This document shows positions 57,875-64,000 of a stretch of DNA of 64,000 bases, piece by piece. The notes under the pieces were generated by a model, which was given only the letters and a program-made list of their open reading frames with translations, ran no database searches and was not told the DNA's origin. Source of the DNA: Clostridiales bacterium (lineage in GTDB: Bacteria; Bacillota; Clostridia; Christensenellales; Aristaeellaceae); NCBI GenBank assembly GCA_022787165.1, contig JALFVL010000030.1, positions 1 to 64,000 of the forward strand, written 5' to 3'. Positions within the stretch are counted from its first letter, which is position 1. Every line of letters starts with the position of its first letter. Made by a program: the position numbers and the translations under genes.

Positions 57875-57903
57875 TTGACAGCGCCGGGTGGCGCCGATAT
57901 AAT
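57875..57903 (+). promoter_or_regulatory. Perfect-consensus promoter with an inverted repeat in the spacer
   Basis: TTGACA (57875-57880) and TATAAT (57898-57903) with a 17-base spacer. The spacer holds GCGCC-GGGT-GGCGC (57881-57894), an inverted repeat that could be an operator for a repressor blocking RNA polymerase. Confidence 0.85.
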
Positions 57904-57958
57904 AGGGGAAGAAATCCCGGCGAAGCCGGAGAACAGGAGAAAAGGAAGGAACTTACGA

Positions 57959-59788
57959 ATGGAAAAGCAGGATCAGGTCACGCTTTTGAGCGTGCAGGAT
58001 GCGGCCTTTGTGAAAGCCTTCGGGAAGACCTGGACGTTTGATTCTGTGTTTGCGCCGCGCATTGTGCTGCGCGACGGAACGGAAATTCGCTTTGACAGCG
58101 CCGCTTCCATCAAGCGGACTGCCTATCGCTCGGGACTGGGCGAGGGGGAGCGCGTGCGCTATGCGGGCTTTGACGGGCGCGGGGCGCTCTCTTTTGAGAC
58201 ACAGATGCTCGTGAACGACACGACGGGCTTTGTGGATTGCACGTTTGTGCCGCTTGACATGGCGGGGCTGGAGATCAAGGAGGTTCTCTGGCCGGCGCCG
58301 CTGGTGGCCCAGGGCGAGGGCGCCTATGCCGTGCTCAACACGATGCAGGGCCAGCTTTTGCCTGCCGACTGGCCGCAGGCCGTGGGCGAGAAGATGCCCT
58401 TTGATGGACAGATGGGCTCGGAGAGCGCCTACATGCCCTGGTGGGGCGAGATCACCCCGGAGGGCGGCTATCTCTGCTACGCCCGGCACTTCTGGGACGA
58501 TGCCTATACGATCGACCATCCGGCCGGCGGCCCGACGCGTGTCTATGTGCGCCATCTGCCGTCGCTGGGCCAGATGCGCTATGCGCGCACGATGACTTAT
58601 TGCTTCGTGCCGGCAGGCAGCGACTATGTGACGCTCTGCCGCCTGTACAGGAGGATGATCGACGAGGAGGGCCGCGTGCACACGCTGCGCGAGAAGGCCG
58701 CGGCGAACCCGAACGTCAGCAAGCTCGTGGGCTGCTGCGTGATGCATGTGGACGGCAAGACGCACCGCGTGCCGGAATGCGCGTTCTACGACGCCGAGCA
58801 TCCGGAGACGAACGACCATGTGACGCCGTTTGCCAAGTGGGAAAAACGCGTTCGCAGGCTCAAGGGCATGGGCGTTAACCAGCTGTACCTGCATCTGGAC
58901 GGCTGGGGACAGCCCGGCTACGACAACCAGCATCCCGATTATCTGCCGCCCTGCCGGGAGGCCGGCGGCTGGCCGGGGCTCAAGTCCCTCTCGGATACCA
59001 TGCAGGAGCTGGGCTACATGTTCGGCATCCACGATCAATACCGCGACTACTACCTCGATGCGCCGACCTACGACCCGGACAATGCGGCCCTGAGCGCGGA
59101 CGGCAGCCTCTTTGAAATGGCGCGCTGGGCGGGCGGACGGCAGAACTACCTCTGCGCGTCTCTGGCGCAGGACTACGTCCGCCGCAACTTTGAACAGCTC
59201 TTCGCCCACGGCATCCATTTGGAGGGCACCTATCTCGACGTGTTCACCTGCAACGAGCTGGACGAATGCGCCAACCCGCGCCACCCGATGACCCGCCGCG
59301 AGTGCATCGACGCGCGCTGCAAGTGCCTGAGCTATCTGACGGCGCACGGCGTCTGCCCCTCCTCCGAGGAGGTCAACGACTGGGCGATGGGCACGCTGGT
59401 CTTCTGCCATTGGGCGCCATATTTCGGCAACACGGCGATTCCGGCGCCGCTCTTTAACCTCGTGTACCACGACTGCGTCATCATCCCCTGGATGATGGGG
59501 GAGGGAGAATGGGGCATTCCCGAGGGGACGACCGGCTTCCTCAACGCGCTGCTGTGCGGCGGCATGGGCTACATGAGCGACAGCGCCGAGGGCGAGGCGC
59601 TCGAGGAGAATATCCGCCAGTGGAAGACGATCTCCGAGCTGCAGCACCATGTCGCGATGGAGAAGATGGTCAGCCATGAATTCCTCTCGGAAGACAGAAG
59701 GATTCAGCGCACGATCTTCGGCGACGGCACCGTTGTCACCGTCAACTTCGGCGAGAACACCTATGACATCCGCTATCCGGAGGGCTGA
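57959..59788 (+). CDS. Putative glycoside hydrolase (DUF5696-like, TIM-barrel type)
   Basis: 609 residues; ATG 57959 follows AGGAAGGA, and the in-frame ATG at 57875 lies on the promoter. The N-terminal half is beta-rich. The second half looks like a barrel: MGVNQLYLHLDGWGQPGYDN, FGIHDQYRDYYLDAP, HLEGTYLDVFTCNELDEC and CPSSEEVNDWAMG. The Asp in YLDVF and a Glu in SSEEV are the best candidates for catalytic acids. The pattern recalls DUF5696 and GH101-type enzymes, but the match is distant. No signal peptide is seen, so imported oligosaccharides would be the substrate. Confidence 0.6.
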   Translation: MEKQDQVTLLSVQDAAFVKAFGKTWTFDSVFAPRIVLRDGTEIRFDSAASIKRTAYRSGLGEGERVRYAGFDGRGALSFETQMLVNDTTGFVDCTFVPLDMAGLEIKEVLWPAPLVAQGEGAYAVLNTMQGQLLPADWPQAVGEKMPFDGQMGSESAYMPWWGEITPEGGYLCYARHFWDDAYTIDHPAGGPTRVYVRHLPSLGQMRYARTMTYCFVPAGSDYVTLCRLYRRMIDEEGRVHTLREKAAANPNVSKLVGCCVMHVDGKTHRVPECAFYDAEHPETNDHVTPFAKWEKRVRRLKGMGVNQLYLHLDGWGQPGYDNQHPDYLPPCREAGGWPGLKSLSDTMQELGYMFGIHDQYRDYYLDAPTYDPDNAALSADGSLFEMARWAGGRQNYLCASLAQDYVRRNFEQLFAHGIHLEGTYLDVFTCNELDECANPRHPMTRRECIDARCKCLSYLTAHGVCPSSEEVNDWAMGTLVFCHWAPYFGNTAIPAPLFNLVYHDCVIIPWMMGEGEWGIPEGTTGFLNALLCGGMGYMSDSAEGEALEENIRQWKTISELQHHVAMEKMVSHEFLSEDRRIQRTIFGDGTVVTVNFGENTYDIRYPEG

Positions 59789-59790
59789 GC

Positions 59791-61842
59791 ATGAGCACAC
59801 TGACGATTACGGCCTATTCCATGCCTGCGGCTTCGCTAGGCGAGGCGAATCCGCTGCCCGACCTGGGCGGCGTGGGCGACGCGCACGCGCAGATCGTCAT
59901 CGACGAGGAGACGGTTACCCCCGAGGAAGCGAAATACATGGGCTGGGGCCGTGTGCATACCATCCTGCCCTACACGATACAGGATGGCTACAACCGCACC
60001 CGCCGCAGCCGCGCGTTCAAGGCGGCCGTGCTGGAAAACGAGCACCTGCGCGCGACCTTCCTGCCGGAGCTCGGCGGACGCCTCTGGTCGCTCTTTGACA
60101 AGGATGCGGGGCGCGAGCTGCTGCATGTCAACCCGGTGTTCCAGCCCTGCAACCTTGCGCTGCGCAACGCCTGGATTTCCGGCGGCGTCGAGTGGAATTG
60201 CGGCATCATCGGTCACACGCCCTTTACCGTGGACGACATGGCCTGCGAGCGCCTGAGCTTTGCAGACGGCACGCCCGTGCTGCGCATGTTCCAGTATGAG
60301 CGCGTGCGCCATCTGTTCTATCGCGTGGAGGCCTTCCTGCCCGACGGCGCGAAGGAGCTCTATGTCCGCGTTCGCATCGACAACGCGACGAAGGAGGATA
60401 CTGCCGTCTACTGGTGGAGCAACATGGCGGTCAACGAGCGAGAGGACGTGCGCGTCGTCGTGCCTGCCGAGCGGGCCTATCGCTACGGCTACGGCGGCAA
60501 GCTTTCCAAGGTGCCTGTGCCCTACATGCGCGCGGAGGCAGACAAGCTCAAGGGCTCGGCGGCGAAGCTCGCCCGCGAAAACGGCGGCTATCTCGACTGG
60601 GATATCACCAAGACGATGACGCTCCCGCAGTCGATGGATTTCTTCTTCGACGTGCCGCAGGCAGCGCGCCCGTTTATCGCCGCGCCCGGCAAGGATGGCT
60701 ATGGCATGTGCCAGACCTCGACGGGCGAGCTGCGCGGGCGCAAGCTCTTCGTCTGGGGAATGGGCGCAGGCGGACGGCACTGGCAGGAGTTCCTCTCTAA
60801 AAAGGGCAGCGCGTATATCGAGCTGCAGTCCGGCCTGGCGCATACGCAGCTGGAGCATCTGCCCATGGCCGGCGGCGCGAGCATCAGCTGGCTCGAATCC
60901 TACGGCGCCGTTCAGGCCGATCCCGCCAGGGTGCATGGGCAGGACTGGCATGAGGCCGTACAGGCGGTCGCCTCCGCGCTCGACGCGGAGAGGCCCGCGC
61001 AGGCGCTGGAGGACTGGCATGCGCGCGCCAAACAGGAGCTCGACGGAAGAACGGGCGAGGTTCTCCATCAGGGCATGGGCTTTGCGCGCTGCGAAGCCGC
61101 GCTGCTGGGCGACGCGTTTGACACGCAGGGGCTGAACATGGAGGCCATGCGCCTGACGGATGAGGAGCAGCCCTGGATGACGCTCGCACAGACGGGCGAG
61201 TTGCCCTGCCCGGACCCGCTTGACAATGTACTCAGCTACCAGATCAGCCTGGCATGGCGCAGAAAGCTCTACGAGAGCGTCTGCGAGGGGAAAAGCGACC
61301 ACTGGTTTGCCCACTACCAGCTTGGCGTCATGGCCGACGCGCAGGGGGACAGCGCCAGCGCGCGCGGGAGCTACGAGCGCTCGCTTGCGCTTGAGCGCAA
61401 CCCATGGGCGCTGCGCTGCCTGGCGCTGCTCGACCGCCGCGAGGGGAACGCGGAGAGGGCCGCAGACAGGCTTTGCGAGGCGGCGCGGATGAAGCCCATC
61501 CGGCCGCTGGCTGTCGAGGCGCTCACCGCGCTGCTGGATACGAAGCAGTATGCGCGGATGCTTTCGCTGCTTGAGGTCATCCCGGAGGCTGTGCGCAAGC
61601 TTGGCCGCGTGAAGACGCTGGAGATCGCGGCGCTGATGCGCACGGACAGGCTCGACGAGGCGCAGGCGTTGCTGGAGAGCCGGATCGTGCTGACCGACGT
61701 GCGCGAGGGCGACGTGCTGCTGACCGACCTCTGGTTTGAGCTGATGGCGCGCCGGGAGCGCGGCAGCGCCGACGAGGAGAGCCTGGCCTGGGCGAGGGAA
61801 AACCTGAAACCGCCCAGAGCGCTCGACTTCCGGATGAGCTGA
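59791..61842 (+). CDS. DUF5107 domain protein with C-terminal TPR-like repeats
   Basis: 683 residues. The N-terminal two thirds contain ATFLPELGGRLWSLFDKDAGRELL and GGVEWNCGIIGHTP, typical of DUF5107, a domain with a galactose-mutarotase-like fold often found in glycan-utilisation loci. From about residue 490 the sequence becomes helical repeats (HWFAHYQLGVMADAQGDSASA, NPWALRCLALLDRREGN) of TPR type. It begins two bases after the preceding stop, so the two are coupled. The reaction is unknown; sugar binding or epimerisation is plausible. Confidence 0.82.
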   Translation: MSTLTITAYSMPAASLGEANPLPDLGGVGDAHAQIVIDEETVTPEEAKYMGWGRVHTILPYTIQDGYNRTRRSRAFKAAVLENEHLRATFLPELGGRLWSLFDKDAGRELLHVNPVFQPCNLALRNAWISGGVEWNCGIIGHTPFTVDDMACERLSFADGTPVLRMFQYERVRHLFYRVEAFLPDGAKELYVRVRIDNATKEDTAVYWWSNMAVNEREDVRVVVPAERAYRYGYGGKLSKVPVPYMRAEADKLKGSAAKLARENGGYLDWDITKTMTLPQSMDFFFDVPQAARPFIAAPGKDGYGMCQTSTGELRGRKLFVWGMGAGGRHWQEFLSKKGSAYIELQSGLAHTQLEHLPMAGGASISWLESYGAVQADPARVHGQDWHEAVQAVASALDAERPAQALEDWHARAKQELDGRTGEVLHQGMGFARCEAALLGDAFDTQGLNMEAMRLTDEEQPWMTLAQTGELPCPDPLDNVLSYQISLAWRRKLYESVCEGKSDHWFAHYQLGVMADAQGDSASARGSYERSLALERNPWALRCLALLDRREGNAERAADRLCEAARMKPIRPLAVEALTALLDTKQYARMLSLLEVIPEAVRKLGRVKTLEIAALMRTDRLDEAQALLESRIVLTDVREGDVLLTDLWFELMARRERGSADEESLAWARENLKPPRALDFRMS

Positions 61843-61883
61843 CGCGCCCAGACGCCTATTTAATAGGAAGAAAAATCTTTTCC

Positions 61884-61913
61884 TTGACATCGCCCGGGCG
61901 CAGGACATATAAT
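61884..61913 (+). promoter_or_regulatory. Promoter of the cysE-cysS operon
   Basis: TTGACA (61884-61889) and TATAAT (61908-61913) with an 18-base spacer, just ahead of the T-box leader. Confidence 0.88.
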
Positions 61914-61919
61914 AAATCA

Positions 61920-62155
61920 GAAGCTGAGAAGGGAAGAGTATTTCCGAAACCTGCCGGCAGAGAGGGCGCGTCATCGGCTGCAAGCGCGCTTGGGAAAGGG
62001 CGGAAAGAAGTGCATCCGGGAGCTCCGCGGCTGAGCGAAAGTCAGGCCGCGGCATGGACGCCGTGTTAAGGCGAAGAGGTGAAGCGCGAAGCTGCGCTTA
62101 ATCAGAGTGGAACCGCGGCCCTGCCGTCTCTGAAGAGGAGACGGCAGGGCTTTTG
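61920..62155 (+). promoter_or_regulatory. T-box riboswitch leader, cysteine-specific
   Basis: The conserved T-box sequence AGAGTGGAACCGCGG lies at 62104-62118, overlapping the 5' arm of a strong terminator (GCCCTGCCGTCTC at 62118-62130 with its complement at 62138-62150, then TTTTGTTTT). The best specifier codon is TGC at 62011-62013, in GAAGTGCATC and followed by a purine, fitting uncharged tRNA-Cys. Uncharged tRNA would favour the antiterminator and turn on cysE and cysS. The specifier position was read by eye. Confidence 0.92.
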
Positions 62156-62193
62156 TTTTATCCGGTCGGGTCGGAAAAGGGGGAAAAAGCGCG

Positions 62194-62868
62194 GTGTTTG
62201 AGCATTTGCGAGAGGATATTGCTTCCGTTCTGGAGCGCGACCCGGCGGCGCGGTCCAAGTGGGAGGTGCTGCTGTGCTATCCCACAGTCAAAGCGCTGGC
62301 ATATCACAGATTGGCGCACAGGCTGTTTCTGGCGGGGCATACGACCCTCGCGCGGATCATCTCGCAGCACAGCCGGCATGCAACCGGAATCGAGATCCAT
62401 CCCGGCGCGAGCATCGGCAAGGGGCTGTTTATCGACCATGGGACGGGCGTTGTCATCGGCGAAACGACGGTCATCGGCGACAACGTCACGCTGTACCAGG
62501 GGGTGACGCTGGGCGGCACGGGCAAGGACGTGGGCAAGCGCCACCCGACCATCGGCAGCAACGTGACCATCGGCGCAGGCGCCAAGGTGCTCGGCCCGTT
62601 CAGCGTCGGCGACGGCAGCAAGATCGGCGCGGGCGCCGTCGTGCTCAAGGAGGTACCGCCGAACTGCACGGTCGTCGGCAACCCGGGCCGGATCGTTCGC
62701 CGGGAGGGCGTTGCGCCGGGCATCGATCTTGACCATGTCCATCTGCCGGACCCGGTCAAGGCGCATATCGAAGCGCTGGAGCGGCGTGTCGCCCAGATGG
62801 AAGAGCAAATCCACACCCTGTTGGGAACACAGAATATCGAGGAGGACGTTGAACATGCAGATTTATAA
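62194..62868 (+). CDS. cysE: Serine O-acetyltransferase
   Basis: First step of cysteine synthesis, making O-acetylserine from serine and acetyl-CoA. The start is GTG 62194 after AAGGGGGAA. The 224-residue product has an N-terminal helical part and a left-handed beta-helix: [26 protein letters not shown] with the catalytic His, and [15 protein letters not shown]. The C-terminal helical tail ([20 protein letters not shown]) is longer than in short forms. It overlaps cysS by 14 bases. Confidence 0.95.
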   Translation: MFEHLREDIASVLERDPAARSKWEVLLCYPTVKALAYHRLAHRLFLAGHTTLARIISQHSRHATGIEIHPGASIGKGLFIDHGTGVVIGETTVIGDNVTLYQGVTLGGTGKDVGKRHPTIGSNVTIGAGAKVLGPFSVGDGSKIGAGAVVLKEVPPNCTVVGNPGRIVRREGVAPGIDLDHVHLPDPVKAHIEALERRVAQMEEQIHTLLGTQNIEEDVEHADL

Positions 62869-64000
62869 CACACAGAGCCGCAGGAAAGAAGAGTTTGTGC
62901 CGATCACCCCGGGAAAGGTCACGATCTATGCCTGCGGGCCGACGGTCTACAACTATATTCACATCGGCAACGCGCGCCCGGCAATCGTCTTCGACACGCT
63001 TCGCCGCTATCTGGAGCACAAGGGCTATGACGTCACCTTCGTGCAGAATTTCACCGATATCGACGACAAGATGATCCGCCGCGCGAACGAGGAGGGCATC
63101 ACCGTCAAGGAGCTCGGCGAGCGCTTCATCAAGGAATACTACACGGACGCGGACGCGCTGGGCATCGAGCGCGCAACCGTCAACCCCAAGGCGACGGAGC
63201 ATATCCCCGAGATTATCCGCCTGATTCAAAAGCTGGAGGCCAAGGGACTCGCCTACGCCTGCGACAACGGCGACGTCTACTACAACACGCAGGCCTTCGC
63301 CTCCTATGGCAAGCTCTGCGGGCAGAACCTTGATGATCTGGAGGCCGGCGCGCGCATCGACACCGACCCCAACAAGCGCCATCCGATGGATTTCGCGCTC
63401 TGGAAGGCGCAGAAGCCGGGCGAGCCGGCGTGGGATTCACCCTGGGGCAAGGGCCGCCCGGGCTGGCATATCGAGTGCTCCGCGATGAGCATGAAGTACC
63501 TCGGCGAGACGATCGACATCCATTGCGGCGGCAAGGATCTCGTCTTCCCGCATCACGAAAACGAGATCGCCCAGAGCGAGGGTGCGACGGGCAAGCCGTT
63601 TGTCCACTACTGGATGCACAACGGCTTCATCAATGTGGACAACCAGAAGATGAGCAAGTCGGCGGGCAACTTCTTCACCGTCCGCGACATTTCGAAGGAA
63701 TTTGACCTGGAGGCCGTGCGCATGTTCATGCTCGGCGCGCAGTACCGCAGCCCGATCAACTTCTCCCGCGAGATGATCGAGCAGGCGAAGGCCTCCCTCG
63801 AGCGGCTTTACACCGCGCGCGACCACTACGCCTTCCTGCTATCCAATGCGAAGGACGGCGAAATGGGCGAGCGCGAGAAGGAGCTGCTGGAGAAGGTCCA
63901 GGCGGCGCGAGACGGCTTTGACGCCGCGATGGACGACGACCTCAACACCGCTGACGCCATCGGCAACATGTTCGAGCTTGTGCGCGCGGGCAACGCGCTG
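62855..64000 (+). CDS. cysS: Cysteine--tRNA ligase, 3'-truncated by window edge
   Basis: Class I aminoacyl-tRNA synthetase for cysteine. The ATG at 62855 follows GGAGGA inside the end of cysE. The first 382 codons are present: [19 protein letters not shown] with the HIGH motif and the first zinc cysteine, [11 protein letters not shown] and [12 protein letters not shown] with the other zinc ligands, and [10 protein letters not shown]. The remaining C-terminal helical part (roughly 80-90 residues in relatives) lies beyond base 64000. Confidence 0.97.
   Translation, partial: MQIYNTQSRRKEEFVPITPGKVTIYACGPTVYNYIHIGNARPAIVFDTLRRYLEHKGYDVTFVQNFTDIDDKMIRRANEEGITVKELGERFIKEYYTDADALGIERATVNPKATEHIPEIIRLIQKLEAKGLAYACDNGDVYYNTQAFASYGKLCGQNLDDLEAGARIDTDPNKRHPMDFALWKAQKPGEPAWDSPWGKGRPGWHIECSAMSMKYLGETIDIHCGGKDLVFPHHENEIAQSEGATGKPFVHYWMHNGFINVDNQKMSKSAGNFFTVRDISKEFDLEAVRMFMLGAQYRSPINFSREMIEQAKASLERLYTARDHYAFLLSNAKDGEMGEREKELLEKVQAARDGFDAAMDDDLNTADAIGNMFELVRAGNAL

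Larger units (their letters stand above)
57525..57958. other. Divergent regulatory region
   Basis: No gene is supported between the minus-strand importer operon and the plus-strand glycosidase operon. The two promoters listed separately lie at its ends. The middle part (about 57690-57840) is purine-rich on the plus strand and shows no clear structure. Confidence 0.7.

Overview
The window looks like chromosomal DNA from a GC-rich member of the Clostridia (Firmicutes). The signs are gyrA and gyrB in one operon behind a RemB-type gene, an anaerobic class III ribonucleotide reductase, a cysteine T-box leader, strong Shine-Dalgarno sites, frequent TTG and GTG starts, and LplB/YtcP/LplA-type sugar ABC transporters beside an AraC regulator with a membrane sensor. 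The transporters and probable glycosidases suggest a gut or glycan-degrading lifestyle. This is inference from gene content; no rRNA or species marker was compared.

Layout. Positions 1-16153 are mainly housekeeping: the 3' part of lysS, a membrane-anchored unknown, nrdD-nrdG (nrdG carries an in-frame amber codon), an SppA-type protease, remB-gyrB-gyrA, an EamA exporter, asnS, tcdA, a two-repeat membrane protein and a convergent rhomboid-like protein. A tRNA-Pro(GGG) lies at 16362-16438. Positions 16655-24687 form a sugar-utilisation locus: GDSL esterase, AraC sensor-regulator, two permeases, a binding protein and a serine hydrolase.

Positions 25399-49139 are a large surface-polysaccharide cluster behind one clear promoter and a leader of about 300 nt. 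It begins with a UDP-HexNAc 4,6-dehydratase, a PglD/NeuD-type acetyltransferase, a phosphoglycosyl transferase, a GT4 and an EpsG-type polymerase. About ten GT2 enzymes, a Stealth-type phosphotransferase, another GT4, a Caps_synth-type transferase and a Wzm/Wzt-type ABC exporter follow. The end is an AT-rich block with GT2, GT-D (DUF1792), GT8, GT52-like and NeuA-like genes. Base composition changes several times; the sharpest change falls inside the wzt-like gene, between its ATPase domain and its C-terminal domain. This suggests that the glycan-specific half of the gene arrived with the AT-rich genes after it.

Positions 49248-51978 hold a metallophosphoesterase gene and a nucleotidyltransferase gene, with the decayed remains of a second copy of the pair between them. 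Positions 52076-61842 are a second glycan locus: a Gfo/Idh/MocA protein resembling GH109, an intergenic 132-bp tandem repeat, an SBP-permease-permease operon on the minus strand, and a divergent pair made of a putative glycosidase and a DUF5107-TPR protein. The window ends with a cysteine T-box leader controlling cysE and cysS; cysS runs off the end.
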